From: Streptomyces sp. WAC05374
GTDB taxonomy: Bacteria; Actinomycetota; Actinomycetes; Streptomycetales; Streptomycetaceae
NCBI RefSeq assembly: GCF_004353505.1
Contig: NZ_SMNQ01000017.1
Span: 62,001 to 126,000, forward strand
Direction of reading: 5' to 3'
DNA: 64,000 nucleotides
Positions 26,226-33,640 of the stretch are shown here, in pieces. Each line of letters begins with the position of its first letter. The first letter of the stretch is position 1. Position numbers and translations under genes: made by a program. The notes beneath the pieces are model-generated. The model was not told the DNA's origin. It did no database searches and saw only the letters and a list, made by a program, of their open reading frames with translations.

Positions 26226-26325
26226 GGGTGCTCCTCTGGTTACAGCCCCGTTGCTACTCCCCCGTACACCATGAGAGACGAACGAGCGGCCCCGATGGCT
26301 CCCTCCTTTCTCCATGACATGCGAA

Positions 26326-26350
26326 AAGGCCCTCCCGTAAGGAGGGCCTT
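26326..26350 (-). terminator. Rho-independent terminator of the rpsR-cobW-rpmE-rpmG operon
   Basis: A 10-bp perfect stem (26326-26335 with 26341-26350, loop CGTAA), followed on the minus strand by TTTT. It begins 28 nt after the S18 stop codon. Confidence 0.88.
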
Positions 26351-26377
26351 CTACCGAACGTGCGTACGTCCGGCGCG

Positions 26378-26623
26378 TCAGCGCGCCGACGAGGAGTACG
26401 GCAGCAGGGCCATTTCCCGTGCGTTCTTGATGGCACGGGCCAGTTGGCGCTGCTGCTGCGCCGACACCCGGGTCACACGCCGGCTGCGGATCTTGCCGCG
26501 GTCCGAGATGAACCTCCGCAGCAGGTCGGTGTCCTTGTAGTCGATGTACGTGATGCCGTCGCGCTCCAGGGGATTGGGGCGGGACCTGGCGGGCTTGCGG
26601 TCGGCGGAACGGCGGGGGGACAT
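26378..26623 (-). CDS. rpsR: 30S ribosomal protein S18, zinc-independent paralogue
   Basis: An 81-residue S18. The family core is ITYIDYKDTDLLRRFISDRGKIRSRRVTRVSAQQQRQLARAIKNARE (given here as a reading of two helices). It contains no cysteine, so it is the C-minus paralogue that replaces the zinc-binding form under zinc limitation. It is the last gene of a four-gene operon that also encodes C-minus L31 and L33 and a CobW-like protein. Confidence 0.95.
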   Translation of the reverse strand: MSPRRSADRKPARSRPNPLERDGITYIDYKDTDLLRRFISDRGKIRSRRVTRVSAQQQRQLARAIKNAREMALLPYSSSAR

Positions 26624-26627
26624 CGGG

Positions 26628-27755
26628 TCAGACCTCCAGGAGGGCGTCGAAGGCGGGCGGGAGCCGCTTCCAGGCCTCGCGGCCGGCGGCGTACTCCGCG
26701 TCGGTGAGCAGGCAGGAGTCGAGGAGCTCGGCCAGCCCCTCCCGGTCCAGCCCGGGCGAGGTGAAGACCAGGTGCTGGCAGCGGTCCCCGTGCTCGGGGT
26801 CCCAGTCCAGCGCGGCGGCCGCGCGGCGCACGGGCGGGACCATCTCCCACGCGGCGTCCGGCAGCGACGCCAGCCACGGACCGGTGGGCTCGACGCACAG
26901 GGCGCCGCCCGCCGCGTCCCAGGCCAGCAGCGTGTCCGGCCGGTCGGCCAGCCAGAACCGCCCCCGGCTGCGGGCGGCCGCGCAGCACAGGTCCTCCAGC
27001 GCCGCGTACAGCCGCTCCGGGTGGAAGGGGCGCCGCCGGTGCCACACGTACGTGCCCACGCCGTGCGCGTCCGCCTCCTGCGGCAGCAGCGCGCAGGCGG
27101 GGTGCTGGGCGGCGGCGGCCGCCTCGACGTCGAACCCGGCCAGCGCGGCGGCGGCCAGGTCGCCGTCCGGCAACGGCACGCGGCGGGCCGTGGGGTGGAG
27201 CTGGGCGAGCAGGGCCCGGTCCTCGTCGTCGGCGTCGGGGCCGTCCAGGACGGCCAGCACGGGGGCGTACTCGAGCTGGCGCGCCCAGGTGTCGGCGACC
27301 GTGCGCTGGTCGGTGGCGGCCGCGGCGAGGCCCGCCTCCTTCAGGTCGTCGCCGTTGCCCAGGTACGGCAGCAGCAGCGCCGGGTCGACGGCCGTGATCA
27401 CCGAGCCGACCGTCAGCCCGGCCGCCGCGACGACCTCGGCCATGGCCTTGGGCTCCACGGAGTCCCACAGCTCGACGACCGCGAGCCGGGTCAGCCCGGC
27501 GTCGGCGAGCCGCTCCAGCTCCGGCACCAGGTCCTCGCGCAGCGCGCAGCACGCGCAGTCGTTGACCAGGGGCGTCTCGTCCGTGGACAGGACGCCGGTC
27601 GCGTCGCGGACGGTACGGGTGACCGTGCCGCGCTCGGCGGCGGCCGTCAGGTCGTGGTGGAGCGCCACGCAGCCCGGGACGGTGGTGAGCAGCCGCTCGA
27701 CGGCGGCCGTACGGGCCTCGGAGTGCAGCCCGCCGACGATCGCGACGGACAGCAT
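26628..27755 (-). CDS. CobW/G3E-family protein with degenerate Walker A
   Basis: A 375-residue member of the COG0523 family that sits in Zur-regulated ribosomal-paralogue operons in Streptomyces. The family CxCC metal motif is present as CACC in LVNDCACCALREDL, and a C-terminal CobW_C-type domain follows (WHRRRPFHPERLYAALEDL). The expected N-terminal P-loop GxxGxGK[S/T] is missing: the equivalent position reads VGGLHSEARTA. It may therefore bind metal without normal GTP hydrolysis. ATG 27755 overlaps the L31 stop (TGATG). It lies 4 bp upstream of rpsR. Confidence 0.88.
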   Translation of the reverse strand: MLSVAIVGGLHSEARTAAVERLLTTVPGCVALHHDLTAAAERGTVTRTVRDATGVLSTDETPLVNDCACCALREDLVPELERLADAGLTRLAVVELWDSVEPKAMAEVVAAAGLTVGSVITAVDPALLLPYLGNGDDLKEAGLAAAATDQRTVADTWARQLEYAPVLAVLDGPDADDEDRALLAQLHPTARRVPLPDGDLAAAALAGFDVEAAAAAQHPACALLPQEADAHGVGTYVWHRRRPFHPERLYAALEDLCCAAARSRGRFWLADRPDTLLAWDAAGGALCVEPTGPWLASLPDAAWEMVPPVRRAAAALDWDPEHGDRCQHLVFTSPGLDREGLAELLDSCLLTDAEYAAGREAWKRLPPAFDALLEV

Positions 27756-28012
27756 CAGCGGGCCCCGTGACGGCGGCCGTAGCGCTGCTCGAACCGCTCC
27801 ACGCGACCCGCCGTGTCCAGCACGCGCGCGTGGCCCGTGTAGAAGGGGTGGCTCGCGGAGGAGATCTCGACGTCGATGACGGGATAGGTGTTGCCGTCCT
27901 CCCACTCGACCGTCTTGTCGCTGGTCGCGGTGGACCTGGTCAGGAAGGCGAAGCCGCCGGCCTTGTCACGGAAGACGACGGGCTCGTACGGGGGGTGGAT
28001 ACCGGGCTTCAT
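27755..28012 (-). CDS. rpmE2: 50S ribosomal protein L31 type B, zinc-independent
   Basis: An 85-residue L31 of the longer type B. Family sequence is IHPPYEPVVFRDKAGGFAFLTRST and SSASHPFYTGHARVLDTAGRVERF. No cysteine is present, so the zinc ribbon is absent. In the family this form displaces zinc-containing L31 and releases stored zinc when zinc is scarce. Its stop codon overlaps the CobW-like start. Confidence 0.96.
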   Translation of the reverse strand: MKPGIHPPYEPVVFRDKAGGFAFLTRSTATSDKTVEWEDGNTYPVIDVEISSASHPFYTGHARVLDTAGRVERFEQRYGRRHGAR

Positions 28013-28020
28013 GAAGTGCC

Positions 28021-28185
28021 TCAGCGCTCCTCTCGGAAGTCGACGTGGCGTCCGACGACCGGGTCGTACTTGCGCAGCGTCAGGCGGTCGGGGTCATTAC
28101 GGCGGTTCTTGCGGGTCACGTAGGTGTAACCGGTGCCGGCGGTGGACCGGAGCTTGATGACCGGTCGGAGTTCGTTGCGGGCCAT
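28021..28185 (-). CDS. rpmG: 50S ribosomal protein L33, zinc-independent
   Basis: A 54-residue L33 (MARNELRPVIKLRSTAGTGY, then YVTRKNRRNDPDRLTLRKYDP). It lacks the cysteine pairs of the zinc-binding form. ATG 28185 is the family start; the frame is open to 28221 but that stretch covers the Zur-like box. It is the first gene of the minus-strand operon. Confidence 0.95.
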   Translation of the reverse strand: MARNELRPVIKLRSTAGTGYTYVTRKNRRNDPDRLTLRKYDPVVGRHVDFREER

Positions 28186-28197
28186 GGGGGTAGAGTA

Positions 28198-28216
28198 AAT
28201 GGAAATGGTTTCCATT
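28198..28216. promoter_or_regulatory. Zur-like operator between divergent ribosomal paralogue operons
   Basis: A perfect 8-bp inverted repeat AATGGAAA-TGG-TTTCCATT. Its core TGGAAATGGTTTCCA (28200-28214) fits the Streptomyces Zur box pattern TGaaAatgaTttTCA. It sits between rpmG and rpmB and can control both operons. Confidence 0.88.
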
Positions 28217-28247
28217 ACCAAGACAGTCCTCCGAGAGGTAGGTCACC

Positions 28248-28484
28248 TTGTCCGCCCACTGCCAGCTCACCGGCGCCCAGCCAGGCTTCGGCAATCGCAT
28301 CTCGCACTCGCACCGGCGTACGCCCCGGCGCTTCGACCCCAACATCCAGCGCAAGCGCTACTGGCTGCCGAGCGAGGGCCGGTACGTCCGGCTCACCCTG
28401 TCCGCCAAGGGCATCAAGACCGTCGACACCATCGGGATCGAGGCCGCCGTGGCCCGCGTCCGCGCCCGGGGGGTGAAGGTCTGA
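28248..28484 (+). CDS. rpmB: 50S ribosomal protein L28, zinc-independent paralogue
   Basis: A 78-residue L28 with FGNRISHSHRRTPRRFDPN and LSAKGIKTVDTIGIEA. The start is TTG 28248 (MSAHCQLTG), set by GAGAGG 9 nt upstream. Only one cysteine is present (residue 5), so the four-cysteine zinc site is missing. Its stop overlaps the S14 start (TGATG). Confidence 0.93.
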   Translation: MSAHCQLTGAQPGFGNRISHSHRRTPRRFDPNIQRKRYWLPSEGRYVRLTLSAKGIKTVDTIGIEAAVARVRARGVKV

Positions 28485-28789
28485 TGGCCAAGAAGAGCAA
28501 GATCGCGCGCAATGAGCGCCGCAAGGAGGTCGTCGAGCGGTACGCGGCCCGCCGCGCCGAACTGAAGGCGGTCATCCGGCGGCCCGGCACCCCCGAGGCC
28601 GAGCGGCTCGCCGCCCAGGCCGAGCTGCGCCGGCAGCCGCGCGACGCCAGTGCCACGCGCGTGCGCAACCGCGACAGCGTGGACGGCCGCCCGCGCGGTC
28701 ACCTGCGGAAGTTCGGGCTCTCCCGGGTGAACGTGCGTCAGCAGGCGCACGCGGGCTTCCTCCCCGGCGTCACCAAGTCGTCCTGGTAG
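28484..28789 (+). CDS. rpsN: 30S ribosomal protein S14, zinc-independent (long form)
   Basis: A 101-residue S14 with MAKKSKIARNERRKEVVERY and the C-terminal GHLRKFGLSRVNVRQQAHAG. The CxxC zinc ribbon of the short form is absent. It is coupled to rpmB and completes the set of five Zn-free ribosomal paralogues. Confidence 0.96.
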   Translation: MAKKSKIARNERRKEVVERYAARRAELKAVIRRPGTPEAERLAAQAELRRQPRDASATRVRNRDSVDGRPRGHLRKFGLSRVNVRQQAHAGFLPGVTKSSW

Positions 28790-28909
28790 CCGCCCTCCTG
28801 GCAGCCGTCGGCCGGTAGCCGTCAGTCGGCGGCCGCCGGCCTGGCAACCGGGAACTACTGGCTGGTAGCTTGGCGCGCGTTTCCGGCACCGACGTTGGGG
28901 AGACGTGGC

Positions 28910-29392
28910 GTGGACGCGCGCAGGCTCGTACGTACCGGGGTCGTCACGGCGGCGGGTGTGGCCGCCGCACTCGCGCTGGCCGGCTGCGGCGGCGGCCGCG
29001 ACCGGCACGCCGGCGACGACCACGGCTTCGAAGGGAAGCCCGCCGAAAGCCCCGCCCCCGCCCCGAGCACCTCGCCCTCCCCCACGGCGGAGCCGGCGCC
29101 CGAGGGGTCGTGGGTGGGGCTCACGGGCGGCAAGCCCGTCAGCCTGACCGTCGGCAAGGGGCACGCCCTGGTGCTGGCCGAGGGCCACTTCTGCAAGGGC
29201 ACGGCCCGGGGCAGCGACCCCATGACGCTGACGCTCGCGTGCGACGGCGGCTACACGGCACGTACGGAGGGCTCGGCGCGGGCGGAAGGCGAGGCGCGGG
29301 CGGAAGGCTCCGCGCGGGCCGGCGAGGCGAAGCTGGTCGTGACCTGGAGCGGTGGGGCGAAGGACACGCTCACCGCGGCCGACGCCCCCTAG
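28910..29392 (+). CDS. Small secreted lipoprotein
   Basis: A 160-residue protein with a lipobox LALAGC near residue 25, an Ala/Pro/Ser-rich linker and a small beta-rich domain containing two cysteines (HFCKGTA, LACDGGY) that could form a disulfide. Near the C-terminus an ARAEG unit is repeated three times (RTEGSARAEGEARAEGSARA). The start is GTG 28910 with GGGGAG 7 nt upstream; TTG 28895 is also in frame. I do not recognise the function. Its 3' end overlaps the convergent FUSC gene by 23 bp. Confidence 0.78.
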   Translation: MDARRLVRTGVVTAAGVAAALALAGCGGGRDRHAGDDHGFEGKPAESPAPAPSTSPSPTAEPAPEGSWVGLTGGKPVSLTVGKGHALVLAEGHFCKGTARGSDPMTLTLACDGGYTARTEGSARAEGEARAEGSARAGEAKLVVTWSGGAKDTLTAADAP

Positions 29393-31469
29393 CCGCCCGG
29401 CGTTCCTCCGGCCGCCCTTCCTCGCCCGGCCGTTCGTCCAGCGCCTCCGACAGCGCGTCCAGGGCCTCCAGCAGGAGCCGCCCCCCGTTGCGCACGACCG
29501 GATCGGGCACCGTCCCGGCGTCCCACCGTGCGAGGGCCTCCCGCACCCCGCCCCACGCCGGGACCCGGCGCTCCCGGACGGCCCTCGCGCCCTGTTCCGT
29601 GGCGAGCCGCAGCGCCTCCGCGAGTGCGGCGGCGGCCGGCACGGGGGCCGCGTCCCGGTCCGGGAGGTGAGCCTCCATCAGCATGGCGACCCGGCCCAAC
29701 TGGGCCAGGGCGTCCCCCGCACCGGCGGCCGCCGCGTGCGACAGGCCCCGGTGCCGTACCGGTTCGTGGGCCGCCCGTTCGACGGCCTCCTGCCACGCCA
29801 CGCGCGCGTCCCGGGTGGCCAGCAGCGTCCGGCGCACCGCTTCCTGGCCGCGCGCCGGGTCCGCGTAGTGCGCGACCACACAGGCTGCGTACCGCCCGTC
29901 CGCGGCCAGCCAGTCGGCGAGCCGGGTGCGCAGCCGCGGGGTCTCCCAGGCGGGGTAGACCGCGTACGCCACCATCGCGAGGACCCCGCCCAGCAGCGTC
30001 AGCACGACCCGTTCAGGCACCGTCTGGGTCCACTCCGCGCCGCCCATGCCGAGCAGGAAGACGACGTACGCCGACACGCAGACCTGCGCGACCGCGTACC
30101 CGGTGCGCATCAGCAGGTACATCCCGAAGGCGCACGCGACCGCCAGCGCGGCGGAGGTGTACCTGCCCGGGTGGGCCGCCTGCACCACCCCCGTGGCGAG
30201 CGCGACGCCCAGCAGCGTGCCGCAGAAGCGGGCGACGGACCGGGAGTACGTCTGGGTGAAGTCCGGGCGCATCGCCATGACGGCGGCCATCGGCGCCCAG
30301 TAGCCGTGGCCGAGCGGCAGGGCGGCGCCGATCGCGTACCCGCCCGTGACGACCGCGGTGACACGGACGGCGTGCCGGAAGACGGGTGAGGCGGGGCGCA
30401 GTTCGCCCCGGACGGTGCGGGCGGCGACCGGCAGGAGGCTCAGCAGGGACGGGCGCTCGCGCGGCTCGCCCACGCCGGTGCGGTCGGTGGGCGTCGCTGT
30501 TTCGACGACGTCCTCCAGAAGGGCCGCGAGCCGGGTGGCCGCGCGACGGGCGGGTCCGGACAGCACGGTGCCCGTGTCGGGCGTGCGCAGTACGGCCAGG
30601 GCGGCGGGCGGGATGGTGGCGGGGCGCCCGTGGCGGACGGCGTGGGCGGCGGTGTCCAGGACGGCGCCGGCGGCGGCGAGCAACTCCCGTACCCGGTCGC
30701 GCTGCGGGCCCTGGTCCGGGACGCCGACGGCCGGGTCGGCGAGCGAGGCGAGGACGGGGCGGATGCGTTCGGCGAGCCCGCGGGCGCCGTGCAGTTCGGC
30801 GGGGCGGCGGCGGGCCTGGCGGGGCGAGACGGCCGCGGCGCTGCGCGCGGTCATCAGCGGTACGGGGTCGAACGGGGCGTACGGGTCATGGCGCAGGCGG
30901 CGGGCGTAGTCGGCCTCGGCGGCCAGCGCGTCGGCGAGCGCGTCGCGCTGGGCGCCCCAGCGGCGGATGGGGACCAGGACGATGAGCGCGGCCTGGACGA
31001 GCCCGCCGGCGGCGATCATCGCGGCGTGCCCGGCGGCGTCCGCGACGGAGGTGGGCAGGGTGACGGTCACCAGCATGATGGCCACGTTGGAGGAGGCGAT
31101 GATGCCGGTGGTCGGGCCGGTGGCCCAGGCGAGTCCGGTCAGGAAGGTCCACAGGGCGAGCAGGGCGAGGAAGAGCGCGACGTGCGCCCCCGTCAGATAG
31201 CCCAGGAACGTCGAGACCGCGAGGCTGGTCCCGGAGGCGAGCGCGAGGGTGGGGCGCGGGCGCCAGCTCCGCTGGAAGGTGGCGATGGCCGCCTGGAAGG
31301 CGCCGAACGCCGAGCTCACCGCGACGCCCACCCCGAACAGGGCGAGGCTCGCCCCGACCACGAGAGCGAGCCCGACGGCCGCGCGCAGGGCGGCGAGCGG
31401 TTCCAGGCGGCGCCGCTCGACCGTCAGTCCCGAACGGGCGGTGGCCTTCAGCGCACGGAGCCAGCTCAT
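29370..31469 (-). CDS. FUSC family transporter (aromatic acid exporter-like)
   Basis: A 699-residue membrane protein with two sets of hydrophobic helices (about residues 25-185 and 375-520) separated by a cytoplasmic region, the layout of FUSC/AaeB proteins. Conserved segments are ALFGVGVAVSSAFGAFQAAIATFQ and GAALPLGHGYWAPMAAVMAMRPDFTQT, each split over helices, the latter followed by RFCGTLLGVALA. Family members export aromatic acids or fusaric acid; the substrate here is unknown. Confidence 0.88.
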   Translation of the reverse strand: MSWLRALKATARSGLTVERRRLEPLAALRAAVGLALVVGASLALFGVGVAVSSAFGAFQAAIATFQRSWRPRPTLALASGTSLAVSTFLGYLTGAHVALFLALLALWTFLTGLAWATGPTTGIIASSNVAIMLVTVTLPTSVADAAGHAAMIAAGGLVQAALIVLVPIRRWGAQRDALADALAAEADYARRLRHDPYAPFDPVPLMTARSAAAVSPRQARRRPAELHGARGLAERIRPVLASLADPAVGVPDQGPQRDRVRELLAAAGAVLDTAAHAVRHGRPATIPPAALAVLRTPDTGTVLSGPARRAATRLAALLEDVVETATPTDRTGVGEPRERPSLLSLLPVAARTVRGELRPASPVFRHAVRVTAVVTGGYAIGAALPLGHGYWAPMAAVMAMRPDFTQTYSRSVARFCGTLLGVALATGVVQAAHPGRYTSAALAVACAFGMYLLMRTGYAVAQVCVSAYVVFLLGMGGAEWTQTVPERVVLTLLGGVLAMVAYAVYPAWETPRLRTRLADWLAADGRYAACVVAHYADPARGQEAVRRTLLATRDARVAWQEAVERAAHEPVRHRGLSHAAAAGAGDALAQLGRVAMLMEAHLPDRDAAPVPAAAALAEALRLATEQGARAVRERRVPAWGGVREALARWDAGTVPDPVVRNGGRLLLEALDALSEALDERPGEEGRPEERRAARGRRPR

Positions 31470-31541
31470 GGGGACGAGGGTAATGGGGCGATTTGTCCCG
31501 CTCGGGATGTGCCGGGCGCGACCGCCCCGGCCCGGCGGCCG

Positions 31542-31616
31542 CCCGTGTCCGCGCGCCCTACCGGCGGCGGCCGCCCCACACCCGTGTCCGCGCGCCCTCT
31601 TGGCGGCGGCCGCCCC
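31542..31616. repeat. 39-bp-period direct repeat
   Basis: Two 36-bp copies (31542-31577 and 31581-31616) differ at three positions. They lie in the 156-bp gap between the FUSC start and the DUF2786 stop and read CCCGTGTCCGCGCGCCCT followed by a GGCGGCGGCCGCCCC block. Confidence 0.8.
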
Positions 31617-31625
31617 GCCCGCGCC

Positions 31626-32780
31626 CTACCGGGGCAGCCGCCCGCGGCCGGGCGGGTGCCCGTGGTCGGTGCGGGCGCGGTCCGCCGCCGCCGTGCCGTG
31701 GTGCCAGCCCGCCTCGTCGGTGGCGCCGCGCACCCGGGTGGTGGTCGTCTCGGGGAACATGCGGTCCGCCCGGGCCGTGACCGCCACGTCCCGCGCGGCC
31801 AGGACCGGCAGGAGCGTCGGTTCCTCGGCGGTGACCCGCCGGGAGGTGGACGCGAGCCGGTCGCCGAGCCGGTGGGCGTACGCCAGCAGGAAGGACTGAC
31901 GGAACGTTTTCGTACGCTTCCGTCCCCCCTTCCTCTGCTCCGCCTCCGCCTTGGTCATCGCGCCCGTCCCCTGGACGAGCAGCGAGGTGTACAGCAGCTC
32001 GACGACCTCCAGGTCCGGCTCGAAGCCCACGACGGTCGAGAAGCCGAACGCCTCGTTCCACACCGCCCGGCAGCGGTTGGCCGAGGCGACCGCGTCCAGC
32101 AGGATCGCCTTGGCCGTCTCGTACGGCGCGTCCACGCCGATCCGTACCGCGCCCGGCTCGTCCGGGCTGTGGGTACGGGCCGCGAGGGCGGCCTCGTCCA
32201 GGCTGTGGCGGGCCATCAGTTCCTGCGCCTTGGCGGTGAGCGCCTCGGCCTCCTCCGGATACCCGGTCGCCTCCGCCTTGGCCAGCAGCGCCCGGATGCG
32301 GGCGAGCATGCGCGGTTCGCCGTGCACGGGCACGGCGTGCGGCGGCGCCGCGCCGGGCGGGGGGCCGACCGGCTCGATCGCGGGGAGGCGGGCGAGCAGC
32401 CGGTACAGCTCCAGCACGGCCGTGGCGTACGAGAAGCGGTCCGCCCGCCATCCGCCGCCCGGCAGCTCGGCGAGCTGCGCGGCCCACCGGGGCGGCAGCC
32501 GCTCGTACCCGCGGGTCTCGGCGGCGATCAGCGCCGACGCCAGCCGTACGTGGTGCTCCTCCAGGTCTCGGCGGACGAGCCGGACCACGTCGGCGGGCTG
32601 CCAGCCGCGCTGCCACGCCCGGCGTACGAACTCCTCGCCGCGCCGGTCCAGCTCCGCGTCCGCGGCCGGGTCGGCGGCCAGGAGCGAGGCGCCGGTGTCG
32701 AGGGCGGCGTCGTCCCCGGCGTACAGCGCGGCGGCGAACGCCCGCTCGACGACGCCCCCCTCCGAGTGCCCCGCTGCCAT
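31626..32780 (-). CDS. DUF2786 domain protein
   Basis: A 384-residue protein of unknown function. The DUF2786 core is RIRALLAKAEATGYPEEAEALTAKAQELMARHS (a helical region near residue 165). The N-terminal 150 residues and the C-terminal DUF7168-like region are helical and soluble. GGAGG precedes ATG 32780. Related proteins occur in phages and actinobacteria, sometimes near mobile elements, but nothing mobile is visible here. Confidence 0.82.
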   Translation of the reverse strand: MAAGHSEGGVVERAFAAALYAGDDAALDTGASLLAADPAADAELDRRGEEFVRRAWQRGWQPADVVRLVRRDLEEHHVRLASALIAAETRGYERLPPRWAAQLAELPGGGWRADRFSYATAVLELYRLLARLPAIEPVGPPPGAAPPHAVPVHGEPRMLARIRALLAKAEATGYPEEAEALTAKAQELMARHSLDEAALAARTHSPDEPGAVRIGVDAPYETAKAILLDAVASANRCRAVWNEAFGFSTVVGFEPDLEVVELLYTSLLVQGTGAMTKAEAEQRKGGRKRTKTFRQSFLLAYAHRLGDRLASTSRRVTAEEPTLLPVLAARDVAVTARADRMFPETTTTRVRGATDEAGWHHGTAAADRARTDHGHPPGRGRLPR

Positions 32781-32905
32781 GCTTCCCGCCTCCTCGCGCG
32801 TACGCCGTTACGGGTCCATGGTCGCAGGGGGGTAGGGCTGGCCCTACCCGGAAGACACCTGCCAGTGGTCGTGATCACGGGCCGTGGAAGCGGTTCTCTT
32901 GAGAC

Positions 32906-33640
32906 ATGACCACAACCGCCGTACGGCTCACCGCCCTTCGCCGCGTGCACCGCGACGTCACCGCGCTCGACGGGGTCGACCTCGACTTCCGCACCGGGTC
33001 CTTCACCGCCGTCATGGGCCCGTCCGGGTCGGGCAAGTCGACGCTGCTCCAGTGCGCGGCGGGGCTCGACCGCCCGACGGGCGGGCGCGTCGAGGTGGAC
33101 GGCACCGACCTGGGCGGGCTGAGCGAGCGGCGGCTGACGCTGCTGCGCCGGGAGCGGATCGGGTTCGTGTTCCAGGCGTTCAACCTGCTGCCGTCGCTGA
33201 CCGCCGCGCAGAACGTGGCGCTGCCGCTGCGGCTGGCCGGGCGCCGGCCCTCCCGCTCGGAGGTCCGGGCCGTGCTGGCGCGCGTGGGGCTGGCCGACCG
33301 GGCGGGGCACCGGCCGGCCGAGCTGTCGGGCGGCCAGCAGCAGCGGGTGGCGCTGGCGCGGGCGCTGATCACCCGGCCCGCCGTGCTGTTCGGCGACGAG
33401 CCGACCGGGGCGCTGGACACCACGACGAGCCGTGACGTGCTGCGGATGCTGCGGGAGCTGGTGGACCGGGAGGGTCAGACGATCATCATGGTCACGCACG
33501 ACCCGGTGGCCGCCTCGTACGCGGACCGCGTGGTCTTCCTGGTCGACGGCCGGGTGACGGGCGAGCTGGCGGCGCCCACCGCCGAGCGGGTCGCGGGCCG
33601 GATGGCAGGGCTGGAGTCCCTGGAGCGTGCGGCGTGCTGA
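32906..33640 (+). CDS. ABC transporter ATP-binding protein (MacB/LolD-like)
   Basis: A 244-residue ATPase with Walker A GPSGSGKSTLL, signature LSGGQQQRVALARAL and Walker B VLFGDEPTGALD. The group pairs with FtsX-like permeases, and the next gene overlaps it by 7 bp. Such pairs act in lipoprotein release, antimicrobial peptide export or cell-wall stress responses. The substrate is unknown. Confidence 0.93.
   Translation: MTTTAVRLTALRRVHRDVTALDGVDLDFRTGSFTAVMGPSGSGKSTLLQCAAGLDRPTGGRVEVDGTDLGGLSERRLTLLRRERIGFVFQAFNLLPSLTAAQNVALPLRLAGRRPSRSEVRAVLARVGLADRAGHRPAELSGGQQQRVALARALITRPAVLFGDEPTGALDTTTSRDVLRMLRELVDREGQTIIMVTHDPVAASYADRVVFLVDGRVTGELAAPTAERVAGRMAGLESLERAAC

Noticed and set aside
31626..32780. 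DUF2786 gene as a sign of a phage or integrative element
   Set aside because: There is no integrase, attachment site or other phage gene nearby, and base composition matches the neighbours.
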